Positions 35,090 through 48,859 of a stretch of 64,000 nt of DNA are shown here, piece by piece. Under the pieces are notes generated by a model. It made no database searches and was not told where the DNA came from. It saw only the letters and a list, made by a program, of their open reading frames with translations. Made by a program: the position numbers and the translations under genes. The DNA is from Cololabis saira (lineage: Eukaryota > Chordata > Actinopteri > Beloniformes > Belonidae), in assembly GCF_033807715.1 (NCBI RefSeq), contig NC_084599.1, positions 31,704,125 through 31,768,124 of the forward strand, given 5' to 3'. Numbering within the stretch: the stretch's first letter is position 1; each line of letters begins with the position of its first letter.

Positions 35090-36892
35090 TTCAATTCAAT
35101 TTTTGACTAATCGCTGAAGGCGCATTATTCAATGATTTAGGCTAAAAGGCAGGCTCATAATATCAACTTTGATGTCAACTTCAAACCCTTTATTTCATTT
35201 TTGTATGAGAACATTTATCGATTTCTAAAATAACCTGGCTGCTGTCGGTCACTTTACTCCACAGCAGCTGTTTCGGAAAGTATTTCACTAGTTTAAAATG
35301 TCAGGATTATCAATACATAACATTGTTATTCATAGTATCTCTTTTGGAAAAATGTAAAAAATCTGTCAATATCAAAGCAAAGTAAAGAGATGTACTATGA
35401 ATAACCTGAAAGTCACAAGACTGTAGGGTTTTCAGAATATTATAAACCTTTATCATTTAATTGTAAATAAATATATACATTTAGCAATGTATAATCTAAA
35501 TAGTCCTTTGGATCAAAGCACAATACTTGTATGGATGATAATATACCATTTCAAATAGGACGGTCAGCAGCTAAAACACCTTCAGTATTGATGTTTAATT
35601 ATGATCACCATATATATTTTTAGCTGACATATCTGAAAAAGCATAAACTGTTTTTTAGCTGCAGAAAAACATATGGATCATCAAATTTCTCAGTATTTCC
35701 TAACTCCTCGCACAACAAACCATTCTAAATAATCATATTTCTTTGATATGAAACAATAATTGATACTCGGAGCAGTGAGCCGGTGGGCATAAAGGAATGA
35801 AAGAATCCTTTGTTTTTATCTAAATTTCTCTTTCCTTTCACGGGGGGCCATTATACTGTCACTCCAACTAATTTGCAGCTCAAAGAGTCACATCAATACT
35901 GAGCCGTGTCAGACAGACAACAATGAAATACTCCTTGAGCTCTGTTATATTTCGTATTGATTCTCTTTTTTCAGAAAGCAGTGGCTTCAATTACCCTTTG
36001 TTTTATGCAAAAGCTGAATATTTTTTCGACATTCTTGAGGGAGACTTCAGTAATTAAAAAAAGAAAATGCACATATACACACACACAAGCAAATTTAGTA
36101 ATACAATATATGAGATTGCTCAAGGTAGCAGAAATGTTTTTGAAGATTTAAAGTGATGACAAGCCACCAAAAAACGTATTGTTTTCGTGTAATGCTGATG
36201 TGCAATTAAAAATTCAAGGCGAGACTGACGGATTTAAACCTTGACTGCAAATGATTCATTATTACATCCAGCTTCATGTTTTTAATATCTTTCTAATTAT
36301 ATTAGGCAATTATTGAGAAATAAAGATATGGGGTTATCACGTGTACCCAATACCCGGTACTTAAGATATTCAAATTATGATTTCCTTATCCGTCACAAAC
36401 ATATGTTTGAGCCTTTCAAAAGTCCACATTGGATCCTTAATTACCTGGCAGTGGTTATGTTGACCCAGGCTCAAACGGGAACATTTTCAGCTCATTTCAA
36501 CAATGTTTTCCATCAGTTGCATCACCGTACTTTACCAGTGTTAAATAGCAAACAATTATTCATCTCGAGGAACTAAATTTAGAATACTTGACAAACTTCA
36601 GTTTAATTTTGTGGCTTTAGTTATATATCTTGAGAATATTTCCACGTCAGAATCTTCATCATCAGGTTTCATTTTATTTTCTTGCTTTGAATCGATAGTT
36701 TTAGGGTAATGAAAGCACCACCATCGGCAGCAGAGACTCTTGAAGCTTTTGGTCTGTATTTCATACCCTGGAGGTCAACATGTTTGTTTCCTCTTTGATG
36801 GACGAGCACCTGGTTTTATTGCACTTGCAGTAACATAAAAAAAGTAGTTGGTAAATCATGCTTCATTTTATCAGTCATTGTCTTGCTCCTCA

Positions 36893-37030
36893 CTCAATTT
36901 TCTTCTTTGGTCTTTTCCTCTTAGGGGTTTCAAGATCATCTGTTAACATCTGTCTCTTACAGTCTTCTGCATCTTCCTTAGTCACACCGACCACCTGCAT
37001 ACAGATAATAACAGGTTTTGTCCATAAAGA
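36893..37030 (-). pseudogene. RTE-like LINE C-terminal remnant
   Basis: The minus strand reads MQVVGVTKEDAEDCKRQM, which matches the end of fish RTE-like reverse transcriptases (usually KLVGVTEEDAEDR.RWRQMI). Only about 30 codons are recognisable. Confidence 0.5.
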
Positions 37031-38111
37031 AGGATTATATTCTCTTCCATTTTTCCTCACTGCATGTTGCACACTGCAGCTTTAAGCTTCATACCTTTAT
37101 AGCTCAGCATATGATTGAACATAATGGTCTATTATTTAGTTGCTGGTTTTGAGTGGGCCCTCTGCCAGCCTCTTCAGGGTCCCTGCCGTTGGCATATGGT
37201 CTCTCATAGCCGTGCTGGAAATTAAGGACTGTATCACAGTTGGAGCAAAAAGAAATGCAGGGAGGACAAGGCACATCAGTTATTTCACCTCAGAAAAGGT
37301 GTCGAGCTCCTAGTGTCTCATCAAGAATTTAATCCACTTTCGTGTTTTTGATTAAATTTCGAGTAGTAAAAAAATGCTGACAGAGTTGTGGGACTAACGA
37401 TGCAAGCTTGAAGTACTTTTATTGTCAGACATTTTTATTCCGTCTGTTCAGAGCGGAACGGATGGGCCTCCATTGCTCATTGCCATCCTGTTTATAAGTC
37501 ACAGAGGAGGAATGACGGGGTCACACTCGACCCACCTCTGAATAGGGAATGATGGCTTGTCATGGACCCAAACTGGCATGTTTGTGTGAGGTAGAAGGTG
37601 GTGCGGTGTACTGCTGTTACTGATTGGCATCATTACTTAGCTGATTCCAGGACTGCGGTTTGCTACTTGCAAGCAAACGTTCATACAGTGCTGAGCTCGT
37701 GCTGAGCTCTTTGGTTTGCATGAATTACCAAAGGGCAACCATGGCAGCTTAACAAAGGCATCGCTTTGGTGCTGATATGGCGCGACCACACGACAAAGGT
37801 TATCAATGAATGACTCAGTTCTTTTTTTCCAGTTTATATTCAAAGATATTCATTTAATTGTCCTCAAAAGCCAAAATGGGGTCTTAAATTGCATCTTTCT
37901 GCAAGAAAATGACACTGCAGTTTAGATGAGTTTTAGTTTTGCAATGTCACAAGGTAAAAAAGGAGGAAAACATGTTTAATAGTTAATACCGGCAGAACAC
38001 GCTCTCATCATCATGATGAGATAACTTCACTGTCCACAAAAGGACTCCCCTTTATAGGGACAAGAGGGCAGTGAACAACACAGTGAGTATGGGGATGACT
38101 TTAGACACAGC

Positions 38112-39006
38112 CAGAGGTGGACAGAGTACTCGACCCCAGTACTTGAGTAAGAGTACAAATACTACTGGTCAAAATTTACTCCGTTACAAGTAAAAGTAGC
38201 TCAGTCAAAATATTAGAAAAGTACTTGCTTTTAAAGGTACTTAAGTATCCAAAAGTAAATGCTTTTACTTTAAGTAAAAGTAAGAGTTAGAGTAAGAGTA
38301 CATTTCTTATTTTCCACATCAGTAAATTACTATATTTTTTCTAAATTCATTTAAGGATCTTTTAACTCTTGTTTCTGAGAATTCAATGTTGAGTTGTTGA
38401 AGCAGAGAGGTAGTTCTGCTTCGGCAGACACAATAAACATTTGAAAATAAATGTCTTTGGTTTTTTCGTGCCCTCGTTTTTTACTCGGTCGAACTCAAAC
38501 ATCCAGTTAAGATACGGCCAAGGATTTTGTGAAAGTCCCTGCTCCGAGTACGGCTCATTATCAGACTCAGATGACTCAGCGGATTGTCTTTTTTTCTCCT
38601 GAGGCGTAGCCATTGTTGCGGCTCTGTCTTGACTTGTTGCGGCTCTGTCTTGACAAACGCAGGCTACTTTGGCGGTATCGTTTTGAGGAGGCTTGACGTA
38701 TTTCCGCTTTACGTACATCCCAGTGGAGAGCGTGCACTGTGATAGGTCTCCTCCTTTGACAAAAACAGCTTGTGTCCAATAGGATTTTAGGGAAGAAGAA
38801 AAAAGAGCAGACCTGAAAGTAACGAGTACTTTTCAGCCTTCCTAGAAATTTACTAGAGTAAAAGTAAAAATATTTGTCTTGGAAATGTATTCAAGTAAGA
38901 GTAATAAGTACCAAAGAAATCTAATACTCAAGTAAAGTACAAATCCTCTGGATATGTACTTAAGTACAGTACTCAAGTAAATTTACTCCGTTACTGTCCA
39001 CCACTG
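38112..39006 (-). mobile_element. hAT element, 895 bp, Tol2-like ends, perfect 8-bp TSD
   Basis: The left end CAGAGGTGGACAGAGTACTC and the right end CCGTTACTGTCCACCACTG are inverted repeats. Subterminal sequence is packed with ACTTGAGTA, AAGTAC and GTAAAAGTA motifs, as in Tol2 and related fish hAT elements. The flanks 38104-38111 and 39007-39014 are both GACACAGC, an exact 8-bp duplication. The strand given is that of the transposase remnant inside. The element is internally deleted and cannot move by itself. Confidence 0.92.
38383..38718 (-). pseudogene. BED-finger N-terminal remnant of hAT transposase
   Basis: A 111-codon frame includes an acidic/serine stretch (SAESSESDNEPYSEQ), then WPYLNWMFEFDRVKNE and FIFKCLLCLPKQNYLSASTT. 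The C-x-x-C pair in an aromatic and basic context fits the start of a BED-type zinc finger, the DNA-binding domain of hAT transposases. The histidine half and the catalytic region are absent; the frame stops at the deletion. Confidence 0.65.
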
Positions 39007-41439
39007 GACACAGCCAACAAGATTATTAAAGCACTTGAAAAATAACCAGCTCATAGCACCACCTTGCTCCAGACTCACTAAGCTGTTAGTTATTGATTAT
39101 TAGCATGGCTGTAGCATTTTAAGTACTTTGAATACAGCCCATTGCTGACATGTCATCATGTAAATCGAAGTTCAGTTATGACTTATAGTGCATACTGATG
39201 CAGTAGCAAGCCGCCTCTGTTTGTGCTATTTAAATGACCAGAGGCTAAAGGCAGCTTAATGAGGATGTCTAAGTCATGCGGATATAGTCAACACCTGTGT
39301 GAAAAAACCTTATGGCTAGGTTCAGGGGGCAGGCAGATCACATGTGTTATAGGAAAGTAATTGGATGCATGTAACGCAGAAGCAGAACTTGCATAACACA
39401 ATTGACGCTGACAGGCGATCAAGGTACCTAACCTCTTTAACCTGGTCACTACAGTGAACAGCTTTTCAAAAGCTGTTATTCGGATAAATCCACGGGTTTG
39501 GATCCTTTTACCAGCAATACTAATTATTTCCCTTCCCAATACAAAGAATTAGTCTGGTTCCTCGAGATTCAACTTTGATTTCCAGGCGGCAATAGCAACG
39601 GATGCAAAAGAAGCTGCATTATTAGACCGGCACACAACTCATTAGTCAAATTAGACATGTGGAGTATGTAACGTAGGCAGAGTAACAACAAGTCAGCAAA
39701 AGACATCCAAAATGTCGTGCAGTGATGAAGGAATGCTGATCGATGACCGTGGTTTTTTTTTTGGGGGGGGGGGGTTTGCAATAAAGACTTGCTGATTCAA
39801 TGTGTTGTTAGTAATTCTGCAGCCATATTAGTTGTTTGGACACTCCTGTATGATTCACTGCGTAAATCCCAACCCCGCCCCGTTCCTCCTGGCTCGGTGC
39901 TTTCTTTATCGGGGGAAATAGCTCTGACTAGCTGCGGTACCGGAACCATTTCACTGGTATGACTGGCCCAGCTAGTTTTTGGATGATTCAGTTGCACAGA
40001 AGCTACTTTAGTACAACTGGTGGACTAATTGTCAGCTTTAAAGCCCGGTTTCAATCACTTGTTCTGATAGTGAAAGTAATTAAATGAGACCTGCTCTGGT
40101 TGATTGACTGGTGATTAGAAAGTGGACATATGCCTTTCTTTTGTCCAGTTGATCTTATGACCAGTACTTTAAAAAGCATCTTGTCATGAATTTGGCAGAT
40201 GTTAAGAGGCTAAAAATATATCTGTTGTAACCAAATGGAATGCAAGTTTAAGTTTTTGAATAATAATATTAATATGAAGCATATAGTTAAAGATAAACTA
40301 CTGTACATCAGTATTTTAGTTAAATCTTATTTTGCTTTCAATATGTGTTGAATTTGGTTCTGGACAAATCTTAATTCTCTGTATTGTTGAAAGAAAACAA
40401 ACAAACTGTGTAATGTCATAGCTTCAGTGCTCCAATTGTATGGTCTTCGGTTCCTCTAAAACCAGAATTTATTGTAGATTAACCAAGCATCTGTGCTCAT
40501 TTATTGTGGCTTCACACTTGTTCAGTTTCGTCCGCACTGGCCTTTTACAGCCACAGGCGTCTGTTCTGTTGGCTTTTAAGCCGCCCTGCTGGAGCAGTGG
40601 GGCATTCAATGCTTCTGCTCAGGAACAGAAGGAGAGTGACTGCAGGAAAGAGGGACTATTGTTCAGGTCCGACACGTATACTGCCTGTGTCTGGCAAAAT
40701 GTCACACCCATATCAGCCGTGTCTGTGTTACGACCCTTTTTGTGCTTTCATTGTTAAGGAAATTTGTAATTTGTAACATATTATGGGGAACGATGGCAGA
40801 GTTGGCGATGGGGGGGATGAGTTGTGGGTGTGGGTGGTTTTATTTATTCTATCAATGACTGTTTTATTCTGCTTGACAACTATCATAATAGAAAATCTCC
40901 TGACAAATGGTAAGAGTGAACGGTTGGGGAGAAATATGGATGATTTGTTAAAGCAAGAAAGAAACATAAAAGAGACGATTAAACCATTGTTCAGTTCAGT
41001 GCTGTTTGGAAAAAGCCAATAAGTGTCAGGTCTTTCCTGCTGGGACAAACCTTAACTACCTAATGGAATTCTGAATAGCCATTAGCAGGCTTGTTATCCA
41101 GCCGGAAAAAAGTTTAGTGTTTAGAATTTGAATTAAAAGCTGATATAGGCATCCTTTTCACGAGTAAATAGGCTAAAAAGGTGCCAAACTTCTTTTTTCA
41201 TTATCACAAGTGTACAATCTTGTATTAGGGCAATTAGGTATGCTTAAAGTGTCCTTTGAGAATCGTTACTGAGTATAGTCTCTAAATAATCTGAAGAAGA
41301 AGAAAAAAAGCATTCAGATTCAGGTCATAAGTGATGTTCAGTTTTAGTCGAGTAAAGAGTAAATTATTCTTTATTGTAACATACACGCAAAGGAAAACAA
41401 ACCTGTTTGGTCGTGTCCATGTCCATTGCAACCACTTCA

Positions 41440-41799
41440 ATGCACAACCTTAATGTTAATGTTGCACTGGCCAACTATTGATGCTCTTTCCCCACTTCCA
41501 GAACTCTCATCCTCAACATCTTTCTACCAGTATATTCACTATCCCTCCTCTTTACGTGTCCAAACCATCTCAGTCCAGCTTCTTCTACTTTACCTTCAAG
41601 AAGGCCAACTCTAGCTGTTCCTCTGATGTATTTGTTCTTAACTCAGTCATTATTTGCAACTCCCAAACGACTAACTCTGCCACCACCAACTGCATTTCCT
41701 CTCTCTTCGTCAGCGTTGCTGTCTCCAAGCCAAAGAGAAGGCCAGGTCACACTACCATCTTTTAAAACTTTTTTCTCTTTCTTTCTCTCTTTCTTTCTT

Positions 41800-41830
<31 letters not shown>

Positions 41831-42720
41831 GCACGCTCTTCACTGGCTCTTTTCCACACTCCCCACACTCTTGCTCTGAACATTTGAGCCGCAAGTATTT
41901 AAACTCCGACACCTTTTCCCTCTCCCCTCACTATTCCACCTGGTTCCCATCATTTACAGATACTTGTTCTGTCTTGATGTGACTGACCTATCTGCAAACA
42001 TCATAGTCCATAGAGAATACCATCTGACCTCATCTGTCAACGTATCCATCACCATGGCAAGAAGAAGGGGCTCCTTGATGCAGTCCCACTTTCACCGGAA
42101 GCCTGTCTTTCACTCCTACTGCACACCTCCCTGCTGTTAAGTTACCTTCATTCATGTCCTGTACCAATCTAACATACATTTCTACCACTTCATGCAATAC
42201 CATAATTAGCCTAGCCTAGCCTAGCACTGTCATAATGCTTTTAAAACAAACAGTCCAACGATAGTATCCTTTCCTGGGATGAAACCGTACTGCTGCCCAT
42301 TAATTATAACAATTAATAATGTAGCCGCTGCTATATTATAAATCTTATTCTTGAAATTTGATTCATTCTTTCAGTCTCCATGATTTTTGATATGAAAATA
42401 TAATTGATTGAGTTAAAAGCTACCCTCTTGTCATGTCTCTTTTAGACACTTCCGTACCTCCACCCAGTATATCATCAGCACCAACTGCCTTTCCACTCTC
42501 TATATCTGCTCCTTTTTCAATCTTATTGATTCTCGGCACTTCTTGTTCTAAAGGTGCTGCACCTTCCATGCCTCTCTCCTTTTTTCTTCAGTCATCTGAT
42601 CTCTATAGTACTCTTTCCATCTTGTCCCTATACTCTCCTCATTTTGAAACACATTTCCATCTCTATCCTTAATCACCTTAACCCCATGTGTGGTACATAT
42701 AAGCAGAAATGTGTAAATCA
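41440..42720 (-). pseudogene. RTE-like LINE, decayed reverse transcriptase
   Basis: Read on the minus strand from 42720, conserved blocks appear in order. They are KVIKDRDGNVFQNEESIGTR and WKEYY near 42690-42600, RT-core debris near 42000-42200, VSEFKYLRLKCSEQECGE near 41910-41850, and KMVV.PGLLFGLETATLTKR near 41765. The last is LRWFGHVKRRDSEY with GRKMLRM near 41560-41500. These are the linker, RT and C-terminal blocks of the common fish RTE-type endonuclease-reverse transcriptase. Stops, shifts and a CT/TTTC microsatellite at 41770-41830 break it. Confidence 0.75.
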
Positions 42721-44006
42721 ACCCATATGATCTGTTAGTGTAAATTGAAACAGTTTTTTTTTGTCTTGACACATTTAACTCAGCTAGAACTCTGTCAGAA
42801 AGGATAAAATGACCAAAGTGTCTGGCAAACATTGCTTTCTTTTTCGTGTGTATAGTATACAATATCTTAGTTCTCTTAATGATTAATGTACAAATGCTGC
42901 TGCCTTCTACAATAAAAAGTAATGTCACCTAATGAGGGTATAGATTGGATAATTGGATGTTGTGTCAGCAGTTAGATCAGACACAGACACAGCTGATGTG
43001 AGGAGATACAGGAGAGTGGCTTTGCTGAACTACTAATTCTTGTTGGTCAAAAATGTATTTAATCAAATAAAATACATACAATTCAGTGCAATATTAGAAA
43101 ATATGTGCAATACACAAAGACCGATATTCTAACTTCTGGGATGAATCCATCCAGGAATTAGGAACAATTGCGGTTAATCGACTAACCATTAGGGTCTGAC
43201 TCCAAAAAAGGATAAATCTGTATTGACCCCCTTGTTAAAATGTTCAACTTTGCAGCAGAAATGGATATATTTACAACCTGGTCTAATATGCGGTGTTGGC
43301 TTTCATAGCTAGACTTTACATCTGTAAAAACTTTACAAGGTTTGTTTTTTTTTGTACCACATCAGGTAAATGTATATAAAAGCAATTCATGTGTGTATAA
43401 TAAGGGGTATGGTCTTTTGATTGTCAGGGAGCATAGCCCATGACTAGCTGTCATAACCTTTGGTCATTAGCCTGTAGCACTGTAGAACCCTCTGAGCATA
43501 TCATCTGAGCTCTGAATGAGGACCTAAAGCGTTATTATGAAGAGGATATGTTTTTGTTGACTGGCCGTGGTTGGCCTGGAAGGGTCTGATGATGAAGCTA
43601 AATACAGCTGCCATTTCTGATTTTGTCACTGAAACGACGTTGATGTGTTCAAGCCGTCTTCCTAGGTCTATTGGTTATATCCAACATGGTGCTATTCAGT
43701 GCAAGGATAAAGAGGCTTGTTTAATATGTTGATGTTTCAAGAAGTAAATTATACAGAAAAATCAGGGTGGATGGTTATGGCCTCAGCAATGTTAAAGGCA
43801 AACTTATATAATTTTTTAGAGTTCCTTTAAAAATCCTTTTATTTGTTTTTAAATCTTTAAATTGTCTTGCCACGCCCTACCTTACCAAGCTCCAGCACTT
43901 GAGATGTTGATTTTATTTTAATTCGATTTCGTAGTTTTTTTATTCATGTTTTATTTGTGTCAGTTATTTTTACATACTATATTTTATTTTAAATGGATGT
44001 CATTCA

Positions 44007-44495
44007 TAGGGGTGGGTATTGCCAAGGACCTCAGATACACATCACGATACTTGAGTCACAATACGATATTGCGATATCCATATTTTGTGATATATTGTGA
44101 TGTAATACATAGTTCGCTGAAAACTGTAAAAGGCATTATACATCTTAAAATTCGAGTTGCACTTAGATCCGATTATAGTGATAATTCATGGGACAAACTG
44201 AGTCAAAACAATGTAATTCAAATGATCCATGCTGTTTTATTTTAACTATACAAACTAAAGTTAAAACATATTTGCACATGTTTTTTATATTAATTACATA
44301 TTATGAAATTAACATTAACAAAATTATTTAAGCCCATGTATACAGTAGTGTTGTACTGGATTTACAACTCATCTGAAACATGATTTATTATTATAAAAAA
44401 AAAAAAAATCGATATTCACATTCTGAATATCGATTTCGAATCAGCCAGCAAAGTATCGCAATATATTTCCATATCGATATTTTTGCCCACCCCTA
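44007..44495. mobile_element. hAT-like miniature element, 489 bp
   Basis: The left end TAGGGGTGGGTATTGCCAAG and the right end TTTTTGCCCACCCCTA are terminal inverted repeats. The flanks GTCATTCA (43999-44006) and GTCATTAT (44496-44503) match at six of eight positions, an eroded target duplication. The interior is rich in CGATAT words and carries an A run near 44395-44408. There is no transposase. Confidence 0.82.
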
Positions 44496-46339
44496 GTCAT
44501 TATGTACCGCATTTTGGTCAATGGTGGTGGTTTCTAAAGTGCTTCATAAAAAAGTTTCCTTGGCTTGATGTTGTCTGCTGATATATTTCTCCTGAGTCTT
44601 CTCACATATTCGCCACTGCTCTTTCAGACTTAAATGATTCCAGAAGGCCACAGCAAGGAGTAAAAGTCAGCTGGGGACAGAATTTATGCTTGAACACTGA
44701 TAAATTGTGTTTCAGGATCAAATATATGAGAGAATGAGATAAATGAGCGAGAAAAAGGGTTTCGCAGAGGAGGAGTGGAGATGGATGCAGCTGTTGTATT
44801 TAAGTCCTCAGGGCCGCTTTGGGAGAAGACGTGGGAACATCTTTGTGACAGCCGGCCAAACTGTTTGTGTGTGAATGCGCTCGAGCGAAGCAATACACTT
44901 GACTGGACACCAGCACTTGACTTCGATGACCCTCATGCACACACACAATGGCACACACAGTGCCCAGCACTTCACAATTTGGCAAACGGCAACTTCAGGT
45001 CACAGATGACACGTGCGTCAGCGATCAAAATGACATGACGCTACAGCTAAAGCTATGGAGGAGAGGCGGGAACTGAAGATGAAATCGGGAAAATTTTCCT
45101 GAAAATTCTGTCTTTTTGAATTGTTTAAATAAACTTAATTAAAAAGTTTGCCTGTGCTTTTATTACCCCTTCAGTCACTGATCTTCAGGTTCCTATTTCA
45201 AAGAGAACAACAAGCAAAAGACTTCACTCTCAAGTCTAAATATATCAGTTTCATAGCAGAACGTGTTTGGGAATGCTTGGCTCACCTCGGCTTGCATGCA
45301 AAATATATATAGTTATCCTCATTAGCTCAGAAAATTGCTCTACCTGTTAACAGAACAAGTGACTAATTATTGAACTCAGGTGCTGACGTTAAACCTCTCA
45401 TCTTAAATGGTTTTTATGGGTGTTCATGTATTATTGCATGGCAACTCATTAAAAATATGTACAAAATTGGCCTCTCAGTATTTTATTGAACATTGGATCT
45501 ATAATAGTACATGTTCAATCATGTTGTGCACTACGTGCAAAAAGATCAAATTTAAAGTGCTACTTTTGCATTAGCACTCTAACAGAGTCTAATACTCATG
45601 TAGAACATAATGAAGGTGGATAATATTACTTGTGCTTAAGCGAGATGAAGAACTCAGGTTGGTTTATTACAAATGTGCACACACAGTAAGGAGAAATACT
45701 TACTGTCGACCCTAGAACAGTGCTTCTCTTTCAATTTACCCAAGCGTTGGGACAGTCATGGACAGAGGAAGTTGCTGATATTTCTTTTTTTAATGACATG
45801 ATCTCTAAAAAGCAGGTCACATGCCACGTTAACTGGCAGTTACTTACTGTATATGTGTTGCTTTGGTCATTTGACTGCATTCATTTCAGGCTTACGCAGT
45901 ATTAAAAGCCATATATAAATATCACATGATGTGGCATTTAAGATCAGAACCTTTTAAATGAAAAAGTACAGGTGTCCTCATCCAGAAATCATGTCACAAC
46001 TTAAATGGAGGCTGAACACATAATTATAAGAATATTGATTTTACTTTGAAACTAACAAAAAGGTTCGAAGTCTGGGTAAAACCAATACAAACAACAGGAA
46101 CATGGTGATAAGCCTCAAGCCTCTCAACACGTGCCTCATCCACCTCCTCGCACCTATAGCCCATGAAGCCAGATCAGGCCGTGACCCACACAGGCACTCT
46201 TTGAGCCCAGAACATTAGTCTTCTTTGCTTTGGAAAAAGGGAAGGTGAGCGAAATGTCCTGGAATAACCGGCATCCATAAGCACAGTCTCCTTAATACTT
46301 AAGCGTTGAGGAAATATGAAACTTTTGTGAAAGGATATA

Positions 46340-48216
46340 ACTCGTGGCGGCAACCCTAGAACCCGGTGGTGGACACCGGAAGTAAAGGATGCCTTAGCAA
46401 GCCGCAGCTCGGGCAGTCCTGGAGGCAAAAACTCGGGTCTGGGAGGAGTTCGGTGAGGCCATGGAGGAAGACTTTTGGTCGGCCTCGAGGAAATTCGGGC
46501 GGGCTGTTCGCCGCCTCAGGAGGGGGAAGCAGTACTCTGCCGGCACCATTTACGGTGCGGGTGGGGAGCTGTTGACCTCGACTGGGGATATTGTTGGACG
46601 GTGGAAGGAATACTTCGAGGATCTCCTCAATCCGACTGACATGCCTTCCATTGAGGAAGCAGAGAGTGTGGACTCGGGGACGTGCTCATCCATCACCCAA
46701 GCCGAGGTCACTGAGGTGGTCCGTAAGCTCCTCAGTGGCAGGGCACCGGGAGGTGCCCTGAGTACCTCAAGTCTCTGGATGTCGTAGGGCTGTCTTGGCT
46801 GACACGCCTCTGCGACATTGCATGGAGGAAGGGGACAGTGCCGCTGGAGTGGCAAACCGGGGTGGTGGTCCCTCTGTTTAAAAAGGGGGACCGGAGAGTG
46901 TGCTCCAACTATAGGGGGATCACACTTCTCAGCCTCCCCGGGAAAGTCTACGCCAGGGTACTGGAGAGGAGAATACGGCTGATAGTTGAACCTCGGACCA
47001 GAAGGAACAATGCGGTTTTCTTCCTGGTCGTGGAACACTGGACCAGCTCTATACCCTCCGCAGGGTGCTCGAGGGTTCATGGGAATTTGCCCAACCAGTC
47101 TACATGTGCTTTGTGGATCTGGAGAAGGCATTTGACCGTGTCCCTCGTGCTATTCTGTGGGGGCTCAGTGAGTATGGGGTCCGGGGCCCTCTGCTAAGGC
47201 TGTCCGGTCTCTGTATGATCGGAGCAGGAGTTTGGTTCGCATTGCCGGCAGTAGATCAGACTTGTTCCCGGTGCATGTTGGACTCCGACAGGGGTGCCCT
47301 TTGTCACGGGTCCTGTTCATAATTTTTATGGACAGGATTTCTAGGCGTAGCCAGGGGCCGGAGGGGATCCGGTTTGGGGACCTCAGGATTTCGTCTCTGC
47401 TTTTTGTGGATGATGTTGTCCTGTTGGCTTCATCGGACCGGGACCTTCAGCATGTGCTGGGGCGGTTTGAGACCTGGATGAGAATCAGCACCTCCAAGAC
47501 CGAGGCCATGGTTCTCCACTGGGAAAGGGTGGCGTGCCTTCTCCAGGTGGGTGGAGAAGTCCTGCCTCAGGTGGAGGAGTTCAAGTATCTCGGGATGTTG
47601 TTCATGAGTGAGGGAACAATGGAGCGTGAGATTGACAGACGGATCAGTGCAGCATCCGCAGTTATGCGGTCGGTGTACCGGACCATCGTGGTGAAGAAGG
47701 AGCTGAGTCGAAAGGCGAAGCTCTCGATTTACCGGTCAATCTACGCACCTACCATCACCTATGGTCATGAACTTTGGGTAGTGACCGAAAGGACAAGATC
47801 TCGGATACAAGCGGCCGAGATGAGTTTCCTCCGCAGGGTGGCTGGATGCTCCCTTAGAGATAAGGTGAGGAGTTCGGTCACCCGGGAGGAGCTCGGAGTC
47901 GAGCCGCTGCTCCTCCACATTGAGAGGAGTCAGCTGAGGGGGCTTGGGCATCTGTATTGGATGCCTCCCTAGGGAGGTGTTCCAGGCATGTCCCACCGGG
48001 AGGAGACCCCAGGGAAGACCCAGGACACGCTGGAGAGACTATGTCTCTCGGCTGGCCTGGGAACGCCTCGGACTCCCCTCGGAAGAGCTGGAGGAAGTGT
48101 CTGGGATGAAGGAAGTCTGGGCATCTCTGCTGAGACTGCTGAGACTGCTGAGACTGCTGCCCCCTGCGACCCGGTTCCGGATAAGCGGCGGAAAATGGAT
48201 GGATGGATGGATGGAT
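46340..48216 (+). pseudogene. Rex3-like LINE, 5'-truncated, broken reverse transcriptase
   Basis: Across several frames the + strand encodes a non-LTR reverse transcriptase. Blocks in order are EEDFWSASRKF (46461), GGELLTSTGDIVGRWKEYFE, WQTGVVVPLFKKGDRR (46850), NYRGITLLS, VYMCFVDLEKAFDRVPRAIL (about 47100), GLRQGCPLS, the catalytic LLFVDDVVLL (DD at 47409-47414), LSIYRSIYAPTITYGHELWV, and GRRPQGRPRTRWRDYVSRLA near the end. Frame changes lie near 46755, 47020, 47210 and 47970. It ends in ATGGATGGATGG repeats. The GTGGCAAACCGGGGTGGTGG region and CAGGGGTGCCCTTTGTCACG agree with Rex3 PCR primer sites as I remember them. It is inactive. Confidence 0.88.
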
Positions 48217-48859
48217 ATAACTCCATCTTACATTTCCTTAGACTATTTTCATACAGCAGTAATGACTGACATTCATGTAAATAAACATGAGGACAGCATT
48301 TCCTTTTACATTTTCCCAGAAATGCCAAGTAAAGAAACTACTTTAAAACAATTATACTGAAAGGCACTGATTTGTATCCCCCCCAGCCCTGTTTTCATGT
48401 TCAAATTACTTTGTCAGAAACCTTGGCCTCTGCATGGTTTTTCAGATAATGACAAAATGCCTCTATTTCCAGTGTATTTATAGAAGTATTTCCTGTTCTA
48501 TAAAACTTGCATGGATTACTTCAATCAAAAAATGAATCATAATAATAACTAGTAAATTTCACGAAATTTTGATATTGGCATGCCGTACTGCCCATCTGTT
48601 CCTCTTGCTGTTTTGGTTTGGTACTGGTTGTGTTCGGTGTGGTTCATAATGACCAATAAACCCCACCCGCTGCATATCAGGGGGTGTGGTTCTGGTTGTG
48701 TTCAGGGTTGTTCTGGTCCGTCTGAGGTTGTTCTGGTTGTACTGAATTCAATCATTTGCTCCCCCGTGGGAATGCATAGGTTTTGTGTTGCCATTGGTAA
48801 CAAGCCCCACATGAATGAAGGAAGCCATTTGGCCGGCATTTTGACGTTAATTTTCTGTA

